Shown in pieces: positions 26,321 through 35,022 of a stretch of DNA of 64,000 nt. Source of the stretch: Roseomonas mucosa ATCC BAA-692. Lineage in GTDB: Bacteria > Pseudomonadota > Alphaproteobacteria > Acetobacterales > Acetobacteraceae. The translations under genes were made by a program, and so were the position numbers. The notes under the pieces are model-generated. The model was not told the origin of the DNA. It saw only the letters and a program-made list of their open reading frames with translations, and did no database searches. The number at the start of each line of letters is the position of its first letter. Position 1 is the stretch's first letter. The stretch spans positions 409,662 through 473,661 of the forward strand of contig NZ_JHWD01000002.1 in the NCBI RefSeq assembly GCF_000622225.1, in the 5' to 3' direction.

Positions 26321-27460
26321 ATGCCCGCCACCGAGATCGGAACCAGCGAGAGGCTGCTGGAGGAACTGCGCCTCTGGGTCGAGATGGAGACCCCCACCAC
26401 CGATGCCGCCGCGGTGAACCGGCTGGTGGACCGTGCCGAGGCCGGTCTGCGGGAGGCCGGGGCCACGCTGGAGCGCATCCCCGGCCGCGACGGCTATGGC
26501 GACAACCTGATCGCCCGCCTGCCCGGCCCCGCCGGCAGCAACCGCAAGCCGGTGGTGGTCTGCGTGCATCTCGACACGGTCTGGGACAACGGCACCCTCG
26601 CCGCCTCGATGCCCTTCCGCGTCGAGGGCGACAAGGCCTACGGCCCCGGCATCTACGACATGAAGTCGGGCTCCTTCCTCGCCTTCCACGCGGTGCGCGA
26701 GATCCTGCGCCAGAAGGTGGCGACGCGCAGCCCGGTCACGCTGATCATGACGCCGGACGAGGAGGTCGGCTCCCCCACCTCCCGCGCCATCATCGAGCGC
26801 GAGGCGCGAGACGCCAGCGCCGTGCTGATCGCCGAGCCGGCGGGCGGGCCGCAGGGCGCCTGCGTCACCGCGCGCAAGGGCGTCGGCCGCTTCGTGGTGA
26901 AGATCCATGGCATTTCCGCCCATGCCGGCGGCAACTGGAGCGAGGGGCGCAGCGCCGTGGTGGCGCTGTCCGAGCTGGTGCTGAAGGTGCACGGGCTGGT
27001 GGACCTGGAGCGGGGCGTGACCACCAACGTGGCCCCCGTCTGGGGCGGCACGCGCCCCAATGTCGTCCCGCCCGAGGCCGGCTGCGAGATCGACCTGCGC
27101 GTCGCCAGCGAGGCGGACGGCGTGGCGATGGAGCGGGCCATCCTGGCCCTCGCCGGGGAGCGGGACGGAATCCGCATCGAGATCACCGGCGGCATGAACC
27201 GCCCGCCCATGGAGGAGACGGCGGAAACCCTGCGCCTCTACGAGACGGCGCGCGAACTGGCGCGGCAGGCGGGCTATGACCTGCCGAAGCAGCATCGCGG
27301 CGGCGGGTCGGACGGCAACTTTACCGCCGCGCTCGGCATCCCGACCCTGGACGGGCTAGGCTGCACCGGCGCGGGCGCCCATGCGCCGCACGAGCATATC
27401 CTGTGGCGTGACCTCGCCGCGCGGGGGCAGGTGCTGGCGGGATTGATCGAGACGCTCTGA
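26321..27460 (+). CDS. M20 family metallopeptidase, carboxypeptidase G2-like
   Basis: Zinc-dependent exopeptidase of the CPG2 group (glutamate carboxypeptidase type). Metal motifs: VCVHLDTVWD (His, Asp), GPGIYDMKSGSFLAF (bridging Asp), TPDEEVGSPTSR (catalytic Glu and ligand Glu), and HAPHEHILW (last His). The lid-domain sequence ISAHAGGNWSEGRSAV is the substrate/dimer loop. ATG 26321 has AGGAG 5 bases upstream. The substrate is probably an N-terminal-blocked or folate-like glutamyl compound, by family. It is the third M20-family gene in this window but not close in sequence to the other two. A perfect hairpin follows at 27490. Confidence 0.88.
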   Translation: MPATEIGTSERLLEELRLWVEMETPTTDAAAVNRLVDRAEAGLREAGATLERIPGRDGYGDNLIARLPGPAGSNRKPVVVCVHLDTVWDNGTLAASMPFRVEGDKAYGPGIYDMKSGSFLAFHAVREILRQKVATRSPVTLIMTPDEEVGSPTSRAIIEREARDASAVLIAEPAGGPQGACVTARKGVGRFVVKIHGISAHAGGNWSEGRSAVVALSELVLKVHGLVDLERGVTTNVAPVWGGTRPNVVPPEAGCEIDLRVASEADGVAMERAILALAGERDGIRIEITGGMNRPPMEETAETLRLYETARELARQAGYDLPKQHRGGGSDGNFTAALGIPTLDGLGCTGAGAHAPHEHILWRDLAARGQVLAGLIETL

Positions 27461-27489
27461 GGCATCGCCGATGGCCGTGGTGGGGGCCA

Positions 27490-27530
27490 TGGCCTCCGCC
27501 ACGGGCTTGACGCGGCCGTGGCGGAGGCCA
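27490..27530 (+). terminator. 13-bp perfect hairpin between M20 gene and toxin-antitoxin pair
   Basis: TGGCCTCCGCCAC (27490-27502) and GTGGCGGAGGCCA (27518-27530) are exact inverted copies separated by 15 bases. The position, 30 bp after the M20 stop, fits a transcription terminator without a T tract, insulating the toxin-antitoxin promoter. Confidence 0.55.
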
Positions 27531-27531
27531 A

Positions 27532-27562
27532 GGTAATACCCAGAGGGAACATCGGTATTACC
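27532..27562 (+). promoter_or_regulatory. autoregulatory operator of the AbrB/PIN module
   Basis: Perfect 9-base arms GGTAATACC (27532-27540) and GGTATTACC (27554-27562) with a 13-base spacer sit 11 bp before the antitoxin start. AbrB-type antitoxins bind such AT-rich palindromes to repress their own operons; the TAATAC in the first arm could also be a -10 element. Confidence 0.65.
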
Positions 27563-27573
27563 GGAAGCAAGCC

Positions 27574-27807
27574 ATGGCCACCATCGTCACCAGCAAAGGG
27601 CAGGTCACCATCCCGAAGCCGGTCCGGGACCTGCTTGGCATCACCACCGGCACCGCCGTCGAATTCCAGGTCGCACCGGATGGCCGGGTGGTGCTGGCAC
27701 GCGCCGATGACGCGGCCGCCCCCCGCAGCCGCTTCGAGCGGCTGCGGGGGGCGGCCGGGCATGGCATGAGCACCGACGAGATCATGGCCCTGACGCGGGG
27801 CGACTGA
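27574..27807 (+). CDS. vapB: AbrB/MazE-type antitoxin (VapB-like)
   Basis: Swapped-hairpin SpoVT/AbrB DNA-binding protein. The family core TIVTSKGQVTIPKPVRDLLGI is at residues 3-23, followed by the strand GTAVEFQVAPDGRVVL. The C-terminal 30 residues (RSRFERLRGAAGHGMSTDEI) should wrap around the toxin. Length 77 aa is typical. It is followed after 39 bp by the PIN-domain toxin gene, and preceded by a perfect palindrome, so a VapBC-type toxin-antitoxin pair is clear. The gene has normal codon usage for this genome. Confidence 0.9.
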   Translation: MATIVTSKGQVTIPKPVRDLLGITTGTAVEFQVAPDGRVVLARADDAAAPRSRFERLRGAAGHGMSTDEIMALTRGD

Positions 27808-27846
27808 GGAGGCGAGCGAGGCGGGTCCGGAGGGCGAACCTGGGGT

Positions 27847-28251
27847 ATGACGCTGGTCGATACCAATATCCTGCTCGACCTGGCCATCGACGACCCGAAC
27901 TGGGTGGACTGGTCCATCCGGCAACTCGATGCCGCGGCTGTCGCCGGCCCATTGCTGATCAACGACATCGTCTATGCTGAATTGTCGGTCCGCTTCCCGG
28001 CGATCGAAGCCGTGGATGCCTTTCTGGAAGAGGCTGGAATCGTGCTCCAGCCGATGCCCCGGGCGGCCTTGTTCCTGGCTGGCAAGGCCTTCCAGAACTA
28101 CCGGGCACGCGGCGGGTCACGGACAGGTGTGCTTCCAGACTTCCTGATCGGCGCCCATGCTGCCGTCGCGAAACTGCCCCTGCTCACGCGGGATGTCGGA
28201 CGCTACCGCAGCTATTTCCCCTCCGTCGCCCTGATCGCACCCGGAGCCTGA
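27847..28251 (+). CDS. vapC: PIN-domain ribonuclease toxin (VapC-like)
   Basis: Predicted Mg-dependent endoribonuclease, held inactive by the antitoxin encoded just upstream. The four acidic residues of the PIN active site are visible: Asp5 (LVDTN), Glu45 (YAELS), Asp98 (LPDFLIGAHA) and Asp116 (LTRDVGRY). The length of 134 aa fits VapC. All key residues are intact, so it should be functional. VapC enzymes often cut initiator tRNA or other RNAs, but the target here cannot be told. Start ATG at 27847; the ribosome-binding site is weak, consistent with lower expression than the antitoxin. Confidence 0.9.
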   Translation: MTLVDTNILLDLAIDDPNWVDWSIRQLDAAAVAGPLLINDIVYAELSVRFPAIEAVDAFLEEAGIVLQPMPRAALFLAGKAFQNYRARGGSRTGVLPDFLIGAHAAVAKLPLLTRDVGRYRSYFPSVALIAPGA

Positions 28252-28309
28252 CAGGCTTCCGTGAGTGCCCCCGGGGGAACACCCTCCCCCCGAAGCACGG
28301 CAAGGCTGC

Positions 28310-30664
28310 TCAGCCTCGCGAAGCGCGCTGCAGCGCCATCCAGACCTTCTCCGGCGTGGCGGGCATGTCCACCGGCTCGGCCCCGGCGGCGCGCAGCGCA
28401 TCGGCCAGGGCGTTCATCACCGCCGGCAGCGAGCCGGCGCAGCCGGCCTCGCCGCAGCCCTTGGCGCCGACCGGGTTGGTCTTCGCCGGGACGGGGCGGG
28501 AGGCAGTGAGGATCGGCGGCAGGTCCTCGGCACGCGGCAGGGCGTAGTCCATGAAGGAGGCAGACAGGATCTGCCCGCCCTCGTCATAGGAGACGCGCTC
28601 CATCAGCGCCTGGCCGATGCCCTGGGCGACGCCGCCATGCACCTGCCCCTGCACCATCAGCGGGTTCACCTCGACACCGAAATCGCTGACGGCGAGGTAG
28701 CGCACGAGGTGGACATGGCCGGTCTCCGGATCGACCTCGACCTCGGCGACGTGGCAGCCATTGGGATAGGCCATCGGCTTGTCCTCGGTGACATGCGTCA
28801 CGTCGAGGGAGCGCAGATCCTCCGGCAGTTCCGGCGCGGCCCGCATGCGCGCGGCCAGTTCCAGGATGCCGATGCCGCGATCCGTGCCGGCGATGGCGAA
28901 GCGGCCATTCTCCGGGTCGAACTCGATATCCGCCACGGCGGCTTCGAGGAGATGCGAGGCGGCCTCGCGGCCCTTCTCGATCACCTTCTCCGAGGCCTCG
29001 ATGATCGCGGTGCCGGAGGACATCATGGAGCGCGAGCCGCCGGTGCCGCCGCCGTGCTTCAGCAGGTCGGAATCGCCTTGGATCAGCCGGATGCGCTCGA
29101 AGGGCACGCCGAGGCGGCTGCCGAGGAGCTGCGCGAAGGGCGTCCAGTGGCCCTGGCCGTAGTCGAGCGTGCCGGTGATGATGGTGACGCCGCCATCCTC
29201 CTCGAAGCGCACGCCGCCATGCTCCTTGCCGGCGGGGGCGGTGCATTCGAGGTAGTTGCCGAGGCCGCGGCCGCGCAGCAACCCGCGCGAGGCGCTTTCC
29301 TCCCGCCGGGCCGCGAAGCCGTCCCAGTCGGCCTGGCGCAGCGCCTCCTCCATCAGCGCGGTGAACTCGCCGCCATCGTACCGGCTGCCGGAGGCCGCGT
29401 CATAGGGCATCTGCTCGGGGCGGATATGGTTGCGGCGGCGCAGTTCCAGCGGGTCCATGCCGATCTGCGCCGCGGCGGCCTCGACCAGCCGCTCCATGTA
29501 GTAGTTGCCCTCGGGCCGCCCGGCGCCGCGATAGGCGCCGACCGGGCTGGTGTTGGTGAAGACCGACTTGGTGTCCACCTCGATCAGCGGCGTGGCGTAG
29601 TTGGACTGGACGTTCTTCACGAAGCCCATCGTGCCCATCAGCGGCCCGACCGTGGTGAGATAGGCGCCCATGTTGGCGAAGGAGGTCAGCCGCACCGCCA
29701 GGAAGCGCCCCTCCGCGTCCAGCGCCAGCTCCGCCACCGTCTCGTGGTCGCGCCCGTGCTGGTCGGACACGAAGGAGCCGGAGCGCTCGTCGGTCCACTT
29801 CACCGGCCGGCCCAGCAGCCGCGCCGCGTGGAACATGCCGGGATATTCCGGATAGACCGTGCCCTTCATGCCGAAGGAGCCGCCGACCTGCGTGGTCAGC
29901 ACATGCACCTTCTCCACCGGCACCCTGAGGATGTCCTCGGCGATCTGGCGGCGCAGGCCGAAGACGCCCTGCGAGCAGGCGCGCAGCGTGTAGCGCCCGC
30001 TTTCCGCGTCATATTCCGCGATGGCGGCGCGCGGCTCCATCGCCGCGACGACGATGCGGTTGTTGCGCAGCGGCAGCTTCACCCGGTGCGCGGCGGTGGC
30101 GAAGGCGGCGGCGACCTTTTCCGCATCGCCCGAATGCCAGTCCAGCACCACGTTGCCCGGTACGTCGTCATAGAGCTGCGGCGCGCCCGGCGCGGCGGCG
30201 GCGGAGGCCTCGGTGACGGCGTCGAGCGGGTCGATGTCCAGCATCACCGCCTCCGCCGCGTCGCGCGCCTCGGCCGGCGTCTCGGCGATGACGATGGCCA
30301 CCGGGTCGCCGACATAGCGCACGCGGTCCGTCGCCAGCGCCGGGCGGACCGGCGAGGCGAGCGGGCTGCCGTCGCGGTTCTTCAGCGGCATGGCGCATCT
30401 GATCGGGCCGTATTCCGCGAGATCGGCACCGGTGTAGACCGCCAGCACGCCCGGCATGGACTTCGCCTCGGCCGTGTCGATGCCGTTGATCACGCCATGG
30501 GCATAGGGGCTGCGCACCATCCAGGCATGGGCCTGCCCCTCGGCCTGCAGGTCGTCGGTGTAGTGCCCCTCCCCCCGCAGCAGCATCGGGTCCTCCCGTC
30601 GCGTGACCGGCTGGCCCACGGCGAAGCGCATGCGGCTGGGATCGGGCATGTTCGTATCGGGCAT
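28310..30664 (-). CDS. xanthine dehydrogenase/CO-dehydrogenase-family molybdopterin-binding large subunit (orphan)
   Basis: Large subunit of a molybdenum hydroxylase, carrying the Mo-pterin site. Domains: the a/b hammerhead (about residues 10-125: PVTRREDPMLLRGEGHYTDD) followed by the molybdopterin domain. The active-site loop is AYRGAGRPEGNY, the form found in form-II CoxL-like proteins and other hydroxylases, not the AYRCSFR of true CO dehydrogenase. The catalytic Glu lies in GAKGCGEAGCAGS near the C-terminus. Start at 30664 (MPDTNMPDPSRM). No small (2Fe-2S) or medium (FAD) subunit gene is nearby, so partners must be encoded elsewhere. The substrate is probably an aromatic or aldehyde compound. 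Confidence 0.88.
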   Translation of the reverse strand: MPDTNMPDPSRMRFAVGQPVTRREDPMLLRGEGHYTDDLQAEGQAHAWMVRSPYAHGVINGIDTAEAKSMPGVLAVYTGADLAEYGPIRCAMPLKNRDGSPLASPVRPALATDRVRYVGDPVAIVIAETPAEARDAAEAVMLDIDPLDAVTEASAAAAPGAPQLYDDVPGNVVLDWHSGDAEKVAAAFATAAHRVKLPLRNNRIVVAAMEPRAAIAEYDAESGRYTLRACSQGVFGLRRQIAEDILRVPVEKVHVLTTQVGGSFGMKGTVYPEYPGMFHAARLLGRPVKWTDERSGSFVSDQHGRDHETVAELALDAEGRFLAVRLTSFANMGAYLTTVGPLMGTMGFVKNVQSNYATPLIEVDTKSVFTNTSPVGAYRGAGRPEGNYYMERLVEAAAAQIGMDPLELRRRNHIRPEQMPYDAASGSRYDGGEFTALMEEALRQADWDGFAARREESASRGLLRGRGLGNYLECTAPAGKEHGGVRFEEDGGVTIITGTLDYGQGHWTPFAQLLGSRLGVPFERIRLIQGDSDLLKHGGGTGGSRSMMSSGTAIIEASEKVIEKGREAASHLLEAAVADIEFDPENGRFAIAGTDRGIGILELAARMRAAPELPEDLRSLDVTHVTEDKPMAYPNGCHVAEVEVDPETGHVHLVRYLAVSDFGVEVNPLMVQGQVHGGVAQGIGQALMERVSYDEGGQILSASFMDYALPRAEDLPPILTASRPVPAKTNPVGAKGCGEAGCAGSLPAVMNALADALRAAGAEPVDMPATPEKVWMALQRASRG

Positions 30665-30848
30665 GGCGGAGCCTCCGGAAGCGGACGGATCGGTGTGCGG
30701 CCCAAATGGGGCGGGACAGACGAGGCGGGCCGTCAGCCTGTCCACCAACAGGGATGGAGGCAAAAACCGGGCCGGGACGGGGAATCCCGTCTTGGCTTGG
30801 CGGACGGCCGGGAGGATGGTGCGCCCGTTTCAACGCGAGGGGAAGTCT

Positions 30849-32543
30849 ATGGACGGCGGCTGGCGCGCTCGGGCGGGATCGCCCTTCACCACGCAGAAGG
30901 CCCCGGCCAGCGGCAGCCGCGGCATGGCGGTGACCAACCACCCGCTGGGTTCCGCCGCCGCGGCCGAGATGCTGGCGGCCGGGGGCAACGCGGTGGACGC
31001 CGCCATCGCCGCCTTCTTCGCCCTTTCGGTGGTCGAGCCGATGATGACCGGGCCGCTGGGCGGCGGGCTGACGCATCTGCGCCTCGCCGACGGGCGCCAC
31101 ATCATCGTGGACGGGCTTTCCGCCGCGCCGCTGGCGGGGTCGGGGACGATGTACACCCCGGCCTCCGAAGACCCGGCGCGGCGCATGGAGACGCTGGGCC
31201 GGGCCAACACGGTCGGCCCCCTGGCCGTCGCCTCGCCGGGCGCGCTGCGCGCCTGGTGCGACATCCTGGCCCGCTACGGCACGCTGCCGCTCGCGGATGT
31301 GATGGAGCCGGCGATCCGCCACGCGGCCCGGGGCTTCGCCGTCACCACCTATCTCGCCGACTGCATCGCCGATGCCGCGGGCGATCTGGCGCGGGACCCG
31401 GAGATGGCGCGGGTCTTCCTGCCCGGCGGCACGCCGCTGAAGGCCGGGGCGCGGCTGGTCCAGGGCGACACGGCCGAGACGCTGCGCACCATCGCGCAGG
31501 AGGGGCCGGACGCCTTCTACCGGGGCGCGCTGGGGCAGGCCGCCTGCGACTGGTTCGCCCGCAACGGCGGCATCCTGACGCGGGAGGACCTCGCCAGCAC
31601 CGCCCCGGTCGAGCGCGAGCCGGTGCGCGGCACCTATCGCGGGCATGAGGTGGTCGGTCCCCCCGCCCCCTCCGCCGGCGGCATGCACATGGTGCAGATG
31701 CTGAACTTCCTGGAGGGCTTCGACCTCCGTGCCCTGGGCTTCGGCACGGCGCCGACCCTGCACCGGATCGCCGAGGCGCTGAAGCTCGCCTTCGCCGACC
31801 GCGCCATGGTCACCGCCGACCCGGCTTTCGTGCGCATCCCGGTGGAGCGGCTGGTCTCCAGGCCCTATGCGGAGGAACGGCGGGCCGGGTTCGACCCCGG
31901 CCATGCGCGCGACTGGGCGCCCGGCGTGGCACCGCTCGACGAGAGCGCCGACACCACCCATGTCACCACCGCCGATGCCGCCGGCAACGTCGTGGCCATG
32001 ACGCAGACCATCAACGGCCTCTTCGGCGCGCGGGTCCGCATCCCCGGGCTGGGGCTGATCCCCAACAACTACATGTGCAACTTCGACCCGCGCCCGGGCC
32101 TCGCCCAGTCCGTGGCGCCGGGCAAGCGCATCACCACCTCCATGGCGCCGACCATCGTGCTGCGCGACGGCAGGCCGGTCTTCGCGCTGGGCCTGCCGGG
32201 CGGGCTGAAGATCTTCGGCTCGGCCATGCAGGCGGTGCTGAACATGATCGACCACGGCATGAGCCCGCAGGAGGCGGTGGAGGCCCCCCGGATCTGGACC
32301 CAGGGCCTGGCGCTGGAGGCCGAGGGCGGCGTCGCCCCCACGGTGCGGGAGGAGCTGGCCGCCATGGGCCACGAGGTGGCGACGGTGCCGACCGTGGGCG
32401 GCGGCATGAACCTGATCGCCTTCGGGGAAGCGGGAATGATGACCGGCGCCGCCTGCTGGCGCGCCGACGGCACGCCCATCGGCGTGGCGGGCGGGCTGGC
32501 CAAGCCCGGCGTGCGCTTCGTGCTGGAACAGGCGCGCCGGTAA
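30849..32543 (+). CDS. gamma-glutamyltransferase family protein
   Basis: N-terminal nucleophile hydrolase that hydrolyses or transfers gamma-glutamyl groups. The autoprocessing site is DTTHVTTAD, giving Thr369 as nucleophile of the small subunit, followed by GNVVAMTQTIN. GLPGGLKIFGSA is the conserved glycine loop. No clear signal peptide is seen: the N-terminus is polar (MDGGWRARAGSPFTTQK), unlike periplasmic GGT, so it may be cytoplasmic. Length 564 aa. The start at 30849 has AGGGGAAG upstream. It is divergent from the molybdenum hydroxylase gene. Some relatives act on other amide substrates. Confidence 0.88.
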   Translation: MDGGWRARAGSPFTTQKAPASGSRGMAVTNHPLGSAAAAEMLAAGGNAVDAAIAAFFALSVVEPMMTGPLGGGLTHLRLADGRHIIVDGLSAAPLAGSGTMYTPASEDPARRMETLGRANTVGPLAVASPGALRAWCDILARYGTLPLADVMEPAIRHAARGFAVTTYLADCIADAAGDLARDPEMARVFLPGGTPLKAGARLVQGDTAETLRTIAQEGPDAFYRGALGQAACDWFARNGGILTREDLASTAPVEREPVRGTYRGHEVVGPPAPSAGGMHMVQMLNFLEGFDLRALGFGTAPTLHRIAEALKLAFADRAMVTADPAFVRIPVERLVSRPYAEERRAGFDPGHARDWAPGVAPLDESADTTHVTTADAAGNVVAMTQTINGLFGARVRIPGLGLIPNNYMCNFDPRPGLAQSVAPGKRITTSMAPTIVLRDGRPVFALGLPGGLKIFGSAMQAVLNMIDHGMSPQEAVEAPRIWTQGLALEAEGGVAPTVREELAAMGHEVATVPTVGGGMNLIAFGEAGMMTGAACWRADGTPIGVAGGLAKPGVRFVLEQARR

Positions 32544-32690
32544 CACCGCGCGCGACCGTTCCGTCACACGCCGCATGACGGAACCGGTCCCACAAGGCAG
32601 GGAGCGGCAGGCCGATGGACAGGGCCGCCCATGCCGCGCGCAAGGGCATCCGGAAGGTCGGGGCGGCGCCGGCGGGGTGAGGAGGCCGGC

Positions 32691-33494
32691 TCAACCCGGC
32701 TCCCCGTCCTCCTCCGGCCGCCCGCGCTTCATGCGCCCGCGCGACAGCTCGCTCACCACGCCGTGCAGGGTCCGCAATTCCTGCTCCGTCACCTCGCCGC
32801 GCTGGAAGAGGTGGCGCAGGTTGCGGATCATCCCGGGCCGCTTCTGCGCGTTGCTGAGGAAGCCGCAGGCATCCAGCTCGGAGGTCAGGCGCCCGAGGAA
32901 GCCTTCCAGCTCCTCCTTGCTGGCGACATGCGTCTCGTTGGTCATGAGCTGGCGCGGCGGCGTCGCTTCGGCGGCGGTCCACCACTCATAGGCCAGCACC
33001 ATCACCGCCTGGGCGAGGTTCAGCGACATGTGCGCCGGGTTCAGCGGATAGCGCACCAGCGTGTCCGCCCGCGCCATGTCCTCGTTGTCCAGCCCGGCGC
33101 GCTCCGGCCCGAACAGCACCGCCGCCCGCAGGCCCCGGCCGTTGATCCCGCGCAGGTCCTCGGCGGCGGCGCGCGCCGTGCGCACGGGGATGATCACATG
33201 GCGCGGCCGGGGGCAGGTGGCGAAGACGCGCTGGCAGTCCGCCACCGCCCCGTCCACGGTCTCGTGCACCGTGGCGGCATCCAGGATGCGCCCGGCGCCG
33301 CTCGCCGTGGCCCAGGCGCGTTCCTGCGGCCAGCCATCGCGCGGCGCCACGAGCCGCAGGTGGAACAGCCCGCCATTGGCCATGGCCCGCGCCACGGCCC
33401 CGATATTGTCGGCAAGCTGCGGCCGCACCAGCACCACGATCGGGCTCTCGCCCGGTGCCGGATGCAGGTCCGCGCCGCCATCCCGTCCCGTCAT
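32691..33494 (-). CDS. trmJ: TrmJ-like SPOUT RNA methyltransferase
   Basis: SAM-dependent 2'-O-methyltransferase of the TrmH family group 1, which usually methylates tRNA position 32. The trefoil-knot motifs are seen: RPQLADNIGAVARAMANGG (motif 1), AVLFGPERAGLDNEDM (motif 2) and LNPAHMSLNLAQAVMVLAYEW (motif 3). The C-terminal tail is a helical region (KRPGMIRNLRHLFQRGEVTEQE) typical of TrmJ. Length 267 aa. It converges on the GGT gene with a 147-bp gap. Start at 33494. Confidence 0.88.
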   Translation of the reverse strand: MTGRDGGADLHPAPGESPIVVLVRPQLADNIGAVARAMANGGLFHLRLVAPRDGWPQERAWATASGAGRILDAATVHETVDGAVADCQRVFATCPRPRHVIIPVRTARAAAEDLRGINGRGLRAAVLFGPERAGLDNEDMARADTLVRYPLNPAHMSLNLAQAVMVLAYEWWTAAEATPPRQLMTNETHVASKEELEGFLGRLTSELDACGFLSNAQKRPGMIRNLRHLFQRGEVTEQELRTLHGVVSELSRGRMKRGRPEEDGEPG

Positions 33495-33579
33495 GCCCTC
33501 GCTCTCCCGCCTCGCGCCCGTGCCAGGCCGCGTGCATGCGTCGCCGGGCGCCCGGGAGCAAGGGGCCGCCGCGCGGGGC

Positions 33580-33963
33580 TCAGTTCAGCCGCTTGCGGAT
33601 CGCCTCCAGTTCCTTGATCTCCCGCTCCTGCGCCGCGATCACGTCCTGGGCGATCTTCCTGATCTCCGGGTCCTTGCCATATTTCAGCACGGTCCGGGCC
33701 ATGTCGATCGCCCCTTGGTGGTGCGGGATCATCCCGGCCACGAAGTCCTTGTCGGCATCCCCGGTGTAGGGGATGTCCATGGCCTTGTGCATCCGCTCCA
33801 TCGCGGCACGGTATTCCGCCGTGCTCGGGCTCGATGCCGCCCTGCCCGTGGGCGGGGCCGTGGGGGCGGCGGGCGAGGCGCCATGGGTGCCATGACCGGC
33901 CATCTGCGCCATGGCGGGCTGGGCGAGGGTCAAGGTACCCAGCAGCAGCAGGGTGCGGAACAT
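33580..33963 (-). CDS. secreted DUF305 protein
   Basis: Periplasmic DUF305 (ferritin-like fold, PDB-type metal-linked) protein. Signal peptide MFRTLLLLGTLTLAQPAMAQ with cleavage after AMA. The mature N-terminus is low-complexity Ala/Pro/Thr with Met-Ala-Gly-His repeats that may bind metal. The family signature is FVAGMIPHHQGAIDMA followed by DPEIRKIAQDVIAAQEREI. Members are often near copper-resistance genes, but no such gene is next to this one. ATG 33963 has AAGGAG 8 bases upstream. It is divergent from the methyltransferase gene 236 bp away. Confidence 0.87.
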   Translation of the reverse strand: MFRTLLLLGTLTLAQPAMAQMAGHGTHGASPAAPTAPPTGRAASSPSTAEYRAAMERMHKAMDIPYTGDADKDFVAGMIPHHQGAIDMARTVLKYGKDPEIRKIAQDVIAAQEREIKELEAIRKRLN

Positions 33964-34199
33964 GGGGATTCTCCTTCCCGATCGTCTGGGCCGGACTCCG
34001 CCCGGCCCCTGGAAGGACAGGGCTGCGGCCTTCCCCTTGCGGGAAGGCAAGGGCGGCCCTCGCCCTTTCCGGACACGTTCGGCGGCGCGGCCCTGACCCA
34101 TCCCTGTCATGTCCCGGGAACCGGAATGTCATGCCCCTGTCACCGGTCCGTGCCATGCGTCCCGGCCCTCCCCGCCCGCCGGAACAGGAATGCGCCGCC

Positions 34200-34985
34200 A
34201 TGGATCACGCCGAAGTCGCCGCGCACTGGGAAGCCAATGCGGAGCACTGGACGCGTCAGGTCCGCGCCGGGATGGACGTGTACCGCGACGCGCTGAACAC
34301 GCCGGCCTTCCTGGCGATGCTGCCGCCCGTGGCCAAGCTCGAGGGGATCGATATCGGCTGCGGCGAGGGCGCCAACACGCGGCAGCTCGCCCGGCTCGGC
34401 GCGCGGATGCGGGCGGTGGACATCGCCCCCACCTTCATCCGCCATGCGCGGGAGGCCGAGGCGGCGGAACCGCTCGGCATCGCCTATGGCGTGGGGGACG
34501 GCACCGCCCTGCCCTTCCCCGATGCGCGCTTCGACTTCGCCACGGCATTCATGTCGCTGATGGACATGCCCGACCAGGCCCAGGCGCTGCGCGAGGCGGC
34601 GCGGGTGCTGCGTCCCGGCGGCTTCCTGCAGTTCTCGATCCTGCACCCCTGCTTCGCCCCGCCCCGGCGGCGCGTGCTGCGTGACGGGGAGGGCATGGTG
34701 CTGGGAGTGGAGGTGTCGCGCTACTTCGACGACACTGCCGGCGCCGTGGACGAATGGCATTTCTCCACCCTGCCGGTGGAGGAACGCGCCGGCATCCCGC
34801 CCTTCCGCACGCCCCGCTTCCACCGCACCCTGTCGGGCTGGGTCTCGATCATCCTCGCGGCCCGGCTGCGCATCGAGGCGATGGGCGAGCCCTGCGCCAG
34901 CGAGGAACTGGCGCGGCAGGTGCCGACGGTGGCGGACACACGGGTGGCGCCGCTCTTCCTGCATGTCCGGGTGCGGAAGGGCTGA
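34200..34985 (+). CDS. class I SAM-dependent methyltransferase
   Basis: Small-molecule-type methyltransferase of the UbiE/Methyltransf_11 group. Motif I is GIDIGCGEGANTRQLA (SAM-binding), motif II-like AVDIAPTFIRHAREAE, and motif IV FDFATAFMSLMDMP. The tail shows a family-typical LPVEERAGIPPFRTPRFHRTLSGWVSII. Length 261 aa. The start ATG spans 34200-34202; the longer frame upstream reads GC-rich intergenic DNA. The substrate is unknown. It is alone on this strand and ends 37 bp before the end of convergent cysS. Confidence 0.85.
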   Translation: MDHAEVAAHWEANAEHWTRQVRAGMDVYRDALNTPAFLAMLPPVAKLEGIDIGCGEGANTRQLARLGARMRAVDIAPTFIRHAREAEAAEPLGIAYGVGDGTALPFPDARFDFATAFMSLMDMPDQAQALREAARVLRPGGFLQFSILHPCFAPPRRRVLRDGEGMVLGVEVSRYFDDTAGAVDEWHFSTLPVEERAGIPPFRTPRFHRTLSGWVSIILAARLRIEAMGEPCASEELARQVPTVADTRVAPLFLHVRVRKG

Positions 34986-35022
34986 ACGGCGGAGCGCTCG
35001 TCCCGGACGCTCCGCCGCCGGC

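Noticed and set aside
28265..31648. 1127-codon open frame across the molybdenum hydroxylase and GGT genes
   Set aside because: It crosses a divergent gene pair and overlaps both; residues are biased and no domain is seen.
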